DNA of 33,889 nucleotides from CAYLLN01 sp036496265 (lineage in GTDB: Bacteria > Planctomycetota > Planctomycetia > Pirellulales > Pirellulaceae): NCBI GenBank assembly GCA_036496265.1, contig DASXLL010000135.1:1-33889 (forward strand). Direction: 5' to 3'. The notes under the pieces were generated by a model. It searched no databases. It worked only from the letters and a program-made list of their open reading frames with translations, and was not told where the DNA came from. Positions 15,571 to 23,300 of the stretch are shown here, piece by piece; positions within the stretch are counted from its first letter, which is position 1; every line of letters begins with the position of its first letter. The position numbers were made by a program, and so were the translations under genes.

Positions 15571-15587
15571 CCCTCGCTCCGCGAGGG
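15571..15587. repeat. REP-like hairpin with TCC loop
   Basis: CCCTCGC-TCC-GCGAGGG is a perfect 7-bp stem. The TCC loop flanked by CGC/GCG recurs at 18817-18837 and 19990-20008. It lies in the 193-base divergent gap between queA and the glycosyltransferase gene, where I see no other clear signal. Confidence 0.65.
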
Positions 15588-15753
15588 ACTGGAGTGGCAA
15601 TTTGGTCGCCAATTCTGAACTGCACCAACTGGCTTGGCGTTTCAGTTGTGCAGGCCCTTGCGGAGCAAGGGGCCTACATTGGCCTAGGAATCGAGCGGTC
15701 CTTTGTCGAGTATAGGGAGAAGCCCGCCGCCGACTAGCGGTTGCACGTAGCCT

Positions 15754-16905
15754 ATGACCACAGTCGCAATGACCAATACGACGCAGACTGCGAATCCGAG
15801 ACGAGTGGCGTTGGTCATTACCGAGCTTGAACCGGGCGGCGCGGAGCGGTGTCTGGTGGAAATTGCGATTGGTCTGGACCGCACGAAGTTTTCGCCGCTT
15901 GTCGTTTCGCTGGCACCGCCGCCGTTTGACGCTGAAAAGCGAATTCTTATCGAAAGGCTGCAGACCGCCGGCGTACCGACGCATTTTCTCAACGCCACGC
16001 GGGTTTGGGATTTTTATAATGCCGTGCGGCAGCTTGCCGAATTGTTTCGCCGCGAGCAAATCGAATTGGTCCAAACGTTTCTGTTCCATGCCAATATCGT
16101 CGGCGCGCGGGCTGCGCGAACGGCGAATGTGCCTCATGTGCTGGCCGGAATTCGCGTCGCTGATCCACGGCCGTGGCGAATTTTTGTCGAGCGCTGGGCA
16201 ACCGCAAACGCCGACCGATTTGTCTGCGTCAGCCAGAGCGTCGCCGAGTTTAGCCGCCATCGGGGCTTTGCCTCGGAAAAATTGGTCGTCATTCCCAATG
16301 GTGTCGATGTGAGCCGCTGGCGGGCCTCGCACAAACTGGATGCAAACCCGCTCGGACTCGCTGAAGGCCGTCGTGGCATTCTGTTCGTGGGCCGCCTCGA
16401 CAAACAAAAAGGACTCGATCGGTTTATTCGGGAGCTGCCGGCGATTTTTCACTCGCTCCCAGAACACGATTTGATTCTTGTCGGCGATGGGCCACAGCGA
16501 GGAGCGTTGCAACGCCTGGCGCACCAACTCGGCCTCGACTCTCGCGTCCATTTACTCGGTTGGCAGCCCGACGCCGCTCCATTTATCGCTGCCGCCGAAA
16601 TTCTCGTTTCGCCGTCGCGCTGGGAGGGAATGCCGAACGTGGTTTTAGAGGCGATGGCGGCGGGAAAACCAGTGGTCGCAACGCAAGCCGAAGGAACTGT
16701 TGAATTGCTGGGCATTGCGGCGCTGGAACAGACCGCGGCCGTCGGCGATTGGCCCAGTTTTCGCCAAAGGCTCATCGAAATCGGCAAAAATCCACAGCTC
16801 GCGACCGAGTTGGGCGAAAAAAACCGAGCCCGGGCGGCACAGTTCTCGATCGCCGCGATGGTGCAGCGGTACGAGCGGCTATTCGAGTCAATCAGCGGCT
16901 CTTAA
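15754..16905 (+). CDS. Family GT4 glycosyltransferase
   Basis: 383 residues with a GT-B fold. The N-terminal ITELEPGGAERCLVEIA is the sugar-acceptor loop typical of GT4 enzymes of lipopolysaccharide and exopolysaccharide assembly. The C-terminal half has FVGRLDKQKGLDRFI and SPSRWEGMPNVVLEAMAAGKPVVAT, including the EX7E pair (E290 and E298 approximately) that binds the nucleotide sugar. It probably adds a sugar from a nucleotide donor to a lipid-linked or surface glycan; donor and acceptor are unknown. The start may be ATG 15754 or 15769, since the first residues are low-complexity. It stands alone: queA diverges from it and mraZ has its own promoter downstream. Confidence 0.9.
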   Translation: MTTVAMTNTTQTANPRRVALVITELEPGGAERCLVEIAIGLDRTKFSPLVVSLAPPPFDAEKRILIERLQTAGVPTHFLNATRVWDFYNAVRQLAELFRREQIELVQTFLFHANIVGARAARTANVPHVLAGIRVADPRPWRIFVERWATANADRFVCVSQSVAEFSRHRGFASEKLVVIPNGVDVSRWRASHKLDANPLGLAEGRRGILFVGRLDKQKGLDRFIRELPAIFHSLPEHDLILVGDGPQRGALQRLAHQLGLDSRVHLLGWQPDAAPFIAAAEILVSPSRWEGMPNVVLEAMAAGKPVVATQAEGTVELLGIAALEQTAAVGDWPSFRQRLIEIGKNPQLATELGEKNRARAAQFSIAAMVQRYERLFESISGS

Positions 16906-17015
16906 CAAAATTTTTTTGGCGGCTTCTCCGGCGCAAAACCGCCGGTTTCTCTGGGCTTTGCACGCGAAACGCCGTCAAACCCGCCGCACCTCTGTCGTCC
17001 TGCGGGAAATACAGA

Positions 17016-17043
17016 TTGACGAATGTTTCGAGATGTTTATGTT
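17016..17043 (+). promoter_or_regulatory. Sigma-70-like promoter of mraZ
   Basis: TTGACG at 17016-17021 and TATGTT at 17038-17043 are spaced by 16 bases. The first operator box begins at 17044, at or just before the expected transcription start. This arrangement makes the nominal upstream in-frame ATGs (17023 and 17074) unlikely starts. Confidence 0.6.
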
Positions 17044-17088
17044 GTGGGCCTACGTGGGACGCAGTGGGGAGTAATGGGCCACAGTGGT
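17044..17088 (+). promoter_or_regulatory. MraZ operator, five GTGGG boxes at 10-bp steps
   Basis: GTGGG occurs at 17044, 17054 and 17064, ATGGG at 17074, and GTGGT at 17084, exactly one helical turn apart. MraZ proteins bind tandem TGGGN boxes separated by 5 bases in front of their own gene, so this is the expected autorepression site. The position immediately after the -10 box fits a roadblock or occlusion mechanism. Confidence 0.88.
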
Positions 17089-17106
17089 GCTGATCGGAAT
17101 ACGGAA

Positions 17107-17619
17107 ATGGTGCTGACGGGAACCTACGAACGACAGCTCGATGAAAAGCTGCGTTTGGCAGTCCCGAAGGCGTTTCGCGAGGCTTTAGCCGGTGAAAACC
17201 AACTGGTCCTGACTCCCGGAACGGATGGCTCCCTTTCACTGTTTGCTTCACGGACTTTTGAGGCCATCGCACAGCAATTAGCCGAGCGATCGCCCAATGG
17301 CCAGGATGTGCGGGCGTTTAGCCGACTGCTGTATGCCCAGGCGCGATCGGTGGAAATCGATTCGCAAGGACGAATTCGCGTGCCGGTCGAACTGGCCCAG
17401 CTCGCCAAATTGGATGGCGATGTGGCGTTGATCGGCGTTGGTGATCGGATCGAGATTTGGAACAAGCAGCGGTGGCAGGAGTACCTGGCCGATTTGCAGC
17501 CGCGGTACGACGAGTTGGCCGAACTGGCCCTGAGTCGCGGCCCCGTTCCATCGTCGGCGACCCAGCAACCGACTCAAACGACTGAGAACGCTTCCGCCCG
17601 CCCAATGCAGCCGCGTTAA
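17107..17619 (+). CDS. mraZ: Transcriptional regulator MraZ
   Basis: 170 residues from ATG 17107 (MVLTGTYERQLDEKLRLAVPKAFREAL), which aligns with the family start; more upstream ATGs fall in the promoter or operator. Two SpoVT/AbrB-like swapped-hairpin repeats are seen: DEKLRLAVPKAFR at about 12-24 and DSQGRIRVPVELAQLAKL at about 84-101. It ends with a low-complexity Ser/Thr/Gln tail of about 25 residues. MraZ forms a ring that binds tandem TGGG boxes and represses the dcw operon. Here only rsmH follows; ftsL, ftsI and mur genes are absent, consistent with planctomycetes that lack FtsZ-based division. Confidence 0.93.
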   Translation: MVLTGTYERQLDEKLRLAVPKAFREALAGENQLVLTPGTDGSLSLFASRTFEAIAQQLAERSPNGQDVRAFSRLLYAQARSVEIDSQGRIRVPVELAQLAKLDGDVALIGVGDRIEIWNKQRWQEYLADLQPRYDELAELALSRGPVPSSATQQPTQTTENASARPMQPR

Positions 17620-17907
17620 GCGAACGAACTACACCAATTCAACAGATATTCGATGCAAAGTATGTCCGTCCGAGTTGAGAAGCACTCGCCACAAAAGGAC
17701 TCTCGGCTTGGCCACTTGCCGTGAGTCGTAATGTCGAGTGCGCGCCGCGGCGAAGGAACGCAGCGGCCGCTGGTGTGCTCGCTTGAGCCGCAATCGCGGC
17801 TTGGAAGCGAGCGCAGGCATCGACCCAACCGGAGGCGCACGGAGGCGCCTTCGGGTCGATGGCTCTCGTTACGTCGTTCGAGTCTCGCTCGTGGTATCTT
17901 CGGTGGC
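17620..17907. other. mraZ-rsmH spacer
   Basis: I see no gene. Open frames on both strands lack family resemblance. The segment 17730-17880 is rich in short inverted GC repeats, for example around catcgacccaaccggaggcg and ccttcgggtcgatg. At 288 bases it is unusually long for a mraZ-rsmH junction, which is usually tens of bases. Confidence 0.5.
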
Positions 17908-18816
17908 ATGTCTGCCACGCCGATCCACGTTCCCGTCTTAGCCGCCGAGGTTTTGCAGTGGCTTGAGCAGCGGCCGGGGCAAGTAATTGTCGATGGCACA
18001 CTCGGCGGCGGTGGACATACGCGGCTGATTACGGAACAGTTGGCAAAGGACGAAGGACCAAGGACGAAGGACGAAACTGGATTTGTATTAGCGCTGGATC
18101 GCGATCCGGCGGCTGTGGCGGCGGCGGAGAGGAATTTGGCGGGGTTGGCGGTGAAGGTGGCGAACGCGAACTTTTGCGATTTGCCGGATGTCCTCGATTC
18201 GCTGGGAATCGTTGCCGTGGATGCGGTGCTGCTCGATTTGGGGCTGTCGAGCGATCAGTTGGCGGATGAGGGACGGGGTTTTAGCTTTGAGAGTGGAGGG
18301 CCGCTGGATTTGCGGTTTAATCGCGAGGAGGGGGAATCGGCGGCGGAGTTAATTGCTCGTCTGCCGGAGCGGGAGCTGGCGGATTTGATCTATCAATACG
18401 GCGAAGAGCGGTTTAGCCGGCGGATCGCGCGGCGGATTGTGGAATTGCGAGCAGAGCGGCCGATACGGACGGCTGCGGAACTGGCGGAGATCGTGCGGCG
18501 GTGTGTGCCTCGGTCGAAAGATCGTATCGATCCGGCGACGCGGACGTTTCAGGCCCTGCGAATTGCCGTCAATCGAGAGTTGGAGTCGTTGGAGTTGGCA
18601 TTGCAGCGGATTCCGGAACGCCTGAAACCAGGCGGACGCTTGGCGATTATCAGTTTTCACTCGCTAGAAGATCGGCGGGTCAAGGAGGCGTTTCGCAGCG
18701 ATCCGCGGCTGAAGCCGTTGACGAAAAAGCCGGTGCGGGCGAGCGAGGAAGAGGTTTTTCGAAATCCGCGGAGCCGGAGTGCAAAGCTGCGGGTGGCGGA
18801 GCGAGTTTCACCGTAG
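17908..18816 (+). CDS. rsmH: 16S rRNA (cytosine(1402)-N4)-methyltransferase
   Basis: 302 residues from ATG 17908 (MSATPIHVPVLAAEVL), matching the family start; the open frame to 17731 is spacer. Motifs: VDGTLGGGGHTR at about 28-39 (SAM site), LALDRDP at about 61-67, LLDLGLSSDQL at about 108-118, PLDLRFN, YGEERFSRRIARRIV, and C-terminal ISFHSLEDRRVKEAFR and FRNPRSRSAKLRVAER. The enzyme methylates C1402 in the decoding centre. Between motif I and LALDRDP there is an extra KDEGPRTKDE encoded by four AAGGAC(G/C) heptamers, absent from typical members. The gene stop is followed directly by a 9-bp hairpin. Confidence 0.96.
   Translation: MSATPIHVPVLAAEVLQWLEQRPGQVIVDGTLGGGGHTRLITEQLAKDEGPRTKDETGFVLALDRDPAAVAAAERNLAGLAVKVANANFCDLPDVLDSLGIVAVDAVLLDLGLSSDQLADEGRGFSFESGGPLDLRFNREEGESAAELIARLPERELADLIYQYGEERFSRRIARRIVELRAERPIRTAAELAEIVRRCVPRSKDRIDPATRTFQALRIAVNRELESLELALQRIPERLKPGGRLAIISFHSLEDRRVKEAFRSDPRLKPLTKKPVRASEEEVFRNPRSRSAKLRVAERVSP
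18046..18073 (+). repeat. AAGGACG heptamer x4 inside rsmH
   Basis: AAGGACG, AAGGACC, AAGGACG and AAGGACG lie end to end. Because 7 is not a multiple of 3, the units are read in successive frames as KDEGPRTKDE. The surrounding frame is kept, and the insert sits in the loop between the SAM motif and the LALDRDP strand. Confidence 0.85.
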
Positions 18817-18837
18817 GCATCACGCTCCGCGTGATGC
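18817..18837. repeat. REP-like hairpin abutting rsmH stop
   Basis: GCATCACGC-TCC-GCGTGATGC is a perfect 9-bp stem starting at the base after the TAG stop (18814-18816). TTT follows, so it may double as a terminator. It belongs to the TCC-loop set. Confidence 0.7.
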
Positions 18838-18859
18838 TTTCTCCGCATGGGTCGGCCAT

Positions 18860-18901
18860 GTACTCAGTACTGAGTACTCAGTACAAAGTACGCTGTACTT
18901 T
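18860..18901. repeat. GTACTCA heptamer repeat x6
   Basis: Six contiguous heptamers: GTACTCA, GTACTGA, GTACTCA, GTACAAA, GTACGCT and GTACTTT. All start GTAC with strict 7-base phase. The block lies in the 114-base gap between rsmH and the Ldh2-type dehydrogenase. Confidence 0.88.
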
Positions 18902-18930
18902 CCGACCTTTGACTTCGCCCTCCCCCCACC

Positions 18931-19983
18931 ATGCCAACGCTCAAGCCTTCTGCCCTCGAATCGTTCGCCGCTCAATTGCTCCAAGCCGGCGGTTGCTCGG
19001 CTGGTGATGCGAGACTGGTGGCGGCGAGCTTGGTGGATGCGAATTTGAAGGGGTATGACTCCCACGGTGTGATGCGTGTGCCCTATTACGTGCAGGCGAT
19101 TAAGGATGGAGAAGTTGCCCCAGGCGCAGAGCTGACGATTTTGGATGAGGGGCCGTCACGGATTGTGGCGGACGCGAATTGGGGCGTGGGACAAGTGCAG
19201 GCGATGCGGCTGATCGAGCGGCTGGCCGAGAAGAGCAGGGCAGGGGGGCTCGGCCTGGGAACGATGATGCACTGCGGGCATATCGGGCGGCTGGGCGAAT
19301 ATTGTGAGAAAACGGCGGCGCAGGGGTTTGTGTCGATGTTGATGGTGAATTCACACGGCGGCGCGGTCCGCGTCGCGCCGCCCGGTGGAAAAGCGCCGCG
19401 ACTTTCGACAAATCCGCTCGCCATCGGCGTTCCCCTCGGCGACGCTCCGCTCGTGCTGGATTTTTCGACCAGCGCGACGGCCGAAGGGAAAGTGCGGGTG
19501 AAAAAAATTGCCGGGCAGCAGTGTCCCGAAGGCTGGTTGATCGATAACGAAGGCCGGCCGACATGCGACCCGAACACGCTGTATGGCAATCCGCCCGGTT
19601 CCATTCTGCCGATGGGCGGCGCACAGGCCTACAAAGGTTTCGGCCTCGGCCTGATGATCGAAATCCTTACCGGTGCGCTCTCCGGCGGCAATGTCGCCAA
19701 GACGGTGCCTTATCCGAAGAAAGGCAATTGCGTTTTTATTCTGCTCATTGATCCGGGGCGGTTTGGCGGCGCGGATCATTTTCAAAGCGAAGTCCGCCAG
19801 CTCGTCGAATATGTGAAGTCCTGCCCACGGGTTCCAGGCTGTGAGGAAATCATCCTGCCCGGCGAACCGGAGCGAAAATTGGCCCAGCAGCGGCAGCGGG
19901 ACGGCGTCTTCCTCGACGCCGAGAATTGGAATGCACTGGCTAAGCTCGGGCAGCAACTCAACGTGCAATCGCCGGCCGCCTAG
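18931..19983 (+). CDS. Malate/L-lactate/ureidoglycolate dehydrogenase family (Ldh2)
   Basis: 350 residues of the MdhA/YlbC/AllD family, NAD(P)-dependent 2-hydroxyacid oxidoreductases unrelated to classical LDH. Signatures: LKGYDSHGVMRVPYYV (catalytic His45, with Arg49 and Tyr near 52), HCGHIGRLGEYCE, VRVAPPGGKAPRLSTNPLAIGVP (cofactor loop), LDFSTSATAEGKVRV, GAQAYKGFGLGLMIEILTGALSG and a C-terminal GEPE motif. The substrate cannot be fixed: malate, lactate, sulfolactate and ureidoglycolate are all possible. The ATG at 18931 lacks a clear Shine-Dalgarno sequence (a run of C precedes it). It seems a standalone gene; a REP-like hairpin follows. Confidence 0.93.
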   Translation: MPTLKPSALESFAAQLLQAGGCSAGDARLVAASLVDANLKGYDSHGVMRVPYYVQAIKDGEVAPGAELTILDEGPSRIVADANWGVGQVQAMRLIERLAEKSRAGGLGLGTMMHCGHIGRLGEYCEKTAAQGFVSMLMVNSHGGAVRVAPPGGKAPRLSTNPLAIGVPLGDAPLVLDFSTSATAEGKVRVKKIAGQQCPEGWLIDNEGRPTCDPNTLYGNPPGSILPMGGAQAYKGFGLGLMIEILTGALSGGNVAKTVPYPKKGNCVFILLIDPGRFGGADHFQSEVRQLVEYVKSCPRVPGCEEIILPGEPERKLAQQRQRDGVFLDAENWNALAKLGQQLNVQSPAA

Positions 19984-19989
19984 TGTAGT

Positions 19990-20008
19990 CCTCACGCTCC
20001 GCGTGAGG
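19990..20008. repeat. REP-like hairpin after Ldh2 gene
   Basis: CCTCACGC-TCC-GCGTGAGG is a perfect 8-bp stem with the same TCC loop as at 15571 and 18817. It lies 7 bases after the stop codon, between convergent genes. Confidence 0.7.
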
Positions 20009-20061
20009 TAACCCCGCAAGCGTAGCGAGCGCGTTTCACGAAATAGTAACCAACTTGTGGT

Positions 20062-20292
20062 TCACGCAGAGCGTCTCCGGTCATACTCGTTGCGAGCCTG
20101 ATCCATCATCGCGTCGAACCGCGCTTCGGTGAATTCCTCGCCTTCGCCGGATTCCAGTCCCTCTCGGACCAATTCCGCCAGCTTCTTCTTCGCGACCCCG
20201 AACTGAACGTCGCCGCGTGGCTGGGTGGCTGTGTTTTGCGTACTCGCATAACACGGCACTGACCGCGTTGCCACAAGTCGCTCGCCGCTCAT
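20062..20292 (-). pseudogene. Truncated ParD-like antitoxin remnant
   Basis: A 76-residue frame whose last 45 residues (KKKLAELVREGLESGEGEE...FDAMMDQARNEYDRR) resemble the C-terminal toxin-binding part of ParD/RHH antitoxins. The N-terminal ribbon-helix-helix is missing. The first 30 residues (MSGERLVATRS...) come from heptamer repeat DNA and have no family sense. No ParE gene follows in the 80 bases to the next gene. It may be a small functional gene, but a decayed TA locus is more likely. The start ATG lies in the repeat 11 bases after the Type ISP stop. Confidence 0.4.
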
Positions 20293-20311
20293 CGCTCACC
20301 CCTCACCGCTC
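20277..20311. repeat. GAGCGNN heptamers overlapping a stop and a start codon
   Basis: On the plus strand: GTCGCTC, GCCGCTC, ATCGCTC, ACCCCTC and ACCGCTC (minus-strand form GAGCGGT, GAGGGGT, GAGCGAT, GAGCGGC, GAGCGAC). The block contains the stop codon of the Type ISP gene (20303-20305) and supplies the ATG of the following ParD-like frame (20290-20292). Confidence 0.75.
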
Positions 20312-23300
20312 CTTCAGCCCCGGCAACTTCTCCACAATCCCAATCGTCTCCATGCTCACCCGCACCACCCGCCCCACCAGATCGACGATATACCGCGGCT
20401 CTCTGTGCTCTTTACACCAGTCGTTCGGATCATTGACGATCCCGCTGTCCTTATCGCGCGTGAACTGATACCGCTCCATCACCCACTCAATCGCCGGCTT
20501 GCCGTTGACGACGTAGTTGTAAGCCTCCAGCGGAATGCCCGAGATCGTCACATTGCTGTTATAGACGATGCGGCTCTTATCCCACTTCATTCCTGCAGCC
20601 TTCTGCTCCGCCGTCGGCCTCGCAAACGTCATCTTCTGCACGGCAAACAGCTCGCTCGCGTCGAAATTCAGCCGGTCGATGTGTTCCACCAGCGGCCACG
20701 GCTCAACCGTCTCATAATTCAAATGCCACTGAGCCAGTTCCCGCCCCGCCGCGCTAAACGCCTGAAAATCCTTGGCCTCGCGCGTCAGGGGAATCCGCGG
20801 CAGCATCTTCTTCAAATCCGCCGCAAACCGCGTGCGATACTCGGGGCTGTGCAGCACACCATAGACGTAATAGAAGATGTCTTCCTTGGAAACGCCCTTC
20901 CCATACGCCGCGCGGAACGTCTTCAAAATCCCATCCGTAATCGCGTCCCGACGATGATAGCCGTCGATAGTCTCTGACTTGTCGAATTGCAGGCCGGGTG
21001 ATTCGTCGGCCTTTTCATAGATGTAAAGCGGAAAGCACTGACTGCCGGAGCTTTTATCTGCGAACGACAAATCGGGAACGGCGTCCGCTGCAAGTGCGGA
21101 GAATTTGTCTCTCGTTCCGGCACCTGACACGCATATGACGACATTCTGATGGGCGGGCGTTGGGAACATTATTCTTCCCCCGAGCGGCCTTTCGTTCAGA
21201 CTCCGATCCGAATACCAGTTCATTCGCGTGAACGGTCGGTAAAGGGAAACGACACGAGCATCATCGTTTAATGTGTGTTTTCTGTCGCGAGCGAGGTCGA
21301 GCTTCAGATTCACCGTCCAGGCGATCAGTTTCGGATCGTTGTCGATAAAGTCCTCAACGGCACGTTTCCTTTCGTCTAAATTGCCGCTGATTGATTCGTT
21401 GAATTTCTTACGCTGCCTTTCGTAAGCGCGAATCATGGCCCCCATGTTTTCCGCCAGATTCTTCGTGGAAAAGTTATAGCACCATGCGTCGCGATTTGTT
21501 TTGACACCGCCGAATGAGTCCGAAAAGACGCCGCCTGAGAGTTCTAGGAAACTGGCGTAAGCTATGTCACGCTGGTTGATCCAGTCGTGTTCGGCGTTGG
21601 GAGTCAACGTTGTCCACTTCTTTTGAGATTCGATTTTCGCGATGCTGACGAAGCCTCGGATGATCTCAAGCTTTTCATCGCGGCTCAGGTAATCCCCGAT
21701 GTCGTGATAGCGAAGCGTGGCAGGTGGAACCTTTTCTGGATTCTTTACCAGCAATGTGATGGCAACAGGTGTTCGCGCACCAGAACCGAAGATTTTTCCC
21801 CCTTCCTGCCGCGAAACTTCCCCACTGGTCCGCTGGTTCCCACGCAGGTTGAAGATGTAAATACTCGTGAACTCATCCGTCAGGCTGGCTCGCAGTCCAT
21901 CCGCTGCGTTCCCGTCAATGAAATAACCGTTAGTGACAAATCCGACGACGCCTTTGTTGTCGATTCGGTCGCTGGCCCAACGGATCGCGCGTATGTAGCT
22001 GTCGTAGAGGCTAGTCTTGAGCGTGGCTGTTGATCGCTTTACGTAGGTTTCACCGATGCGGGCGTCGAGTGCGGAATAGTCGAGATTCTGGTTGTTGTCG
22101 TTCTCGCTCACTTGACCCATTGAATATGGCGGATTGGCGATCACCACTCGAATCGGACTGGCCTTCTGGCGTTTCACGCGCGCTGTGTTTTCGATAAATG
22201 TGCCCTCGATCTGTTTTTGATCGGATTCGTAAAGCTGAAATGTGTCGGTAAGGCAGATGCCATCGAAAGGCAGGTATTCGTCTTTGCCTTTGCTCGCGTG
22301 CAGGCCGTGGAAGGTTTCTTCGATGTTGATGGCGGCGATGTAATATGCCAGCAGTACGATCTCGTTGGCGTGCAGCTCGTGCTGGTATTTGTGCAGCAGC
22401 TTTTCCGGCGGAATCAGGCCGCTCTGCAGCAGCCGCACCAGGAAGGTGCCGGTGCCGGTGAAGGGGTCGATGATATGCACTTCCTCTTCTGCCAATCCAC
22501 TTTCGAACTCATCCCGTAGCACGTCTTCCACGCTGCGGATGATGAAATCGACCACCTCGACCGGCGTATAGACAATCCCCAGGCGCTCGGCCATGCGAGG
22601 GAAGGCCGTGCGGAAGAACTCGTCGTAAAGCTCGATGACGACTTTCTGCCGGGCCTCGGCGTTGTCGAGCCCCTTCGCCCGGTCGCGCACGCTGGCGTAA
22701 AACTTTTCCAGCGTCGCGGTTTCCTTTTCTAGCGATTGCTCGTGCAAAATGTCGAGCATTTTTTGCATCGACTGGCTGACGGGGTTTTGCTGCGTGAACG
22801 TGTAATTGGCGAAGAGCGCGTCGAACACCGGCCGGGTGATCAAATGCTGCGCGAGCATCTCAATCGCGTCCTCGCTCGTCACGGCCGGATTGAGATTCTC
22901 CTGAAAGCCCTTCAGGAACTCGTCAAACGCCTTGGATTGCTTGGATTTCGGATCGTCGAGCAGGGCCTTAATGCGCGTGATGTGCGTTTCGGCGATTTTG
23001 GCAATGTCGCGGGCCCACGTTTCCCAGTAGGCCCGGTCGCCCACCTTCATCACCATCTTGGCGTAGATGGCGTCTTTCCACTCGTCCAAGTTCGGGAAGG
23101 CGAAGACGTTTTGAATCTCCCGCACCTTCGGCTTTGAGTCACCGTCGGATTTTGCCCCGCCGCCATCCTTATCGTCCGCCCCACCGCCCACGCCGATGAC
23201 CTGAATGTTCTCAGGACGCTTCTTGTTCAGCTCCAGTTGGTTGATCGTGGCGTTGAAGCGGTCGTCGTGCGCCCGCAGTGCCTGCAATACCTGCCACACG

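Noticed and set aside
17023..17106. Upstream ATG as the mraZ start
   Set aside because: This segment holds the promoter and the GTGGG boxes, and the encoded residues do not match MraZ.
20062..20292. Intact ParD-ParE module
   Set aside because: The ribbon-helix-helix half is missing and no ParE-like frame is found in the adjacent sequence.
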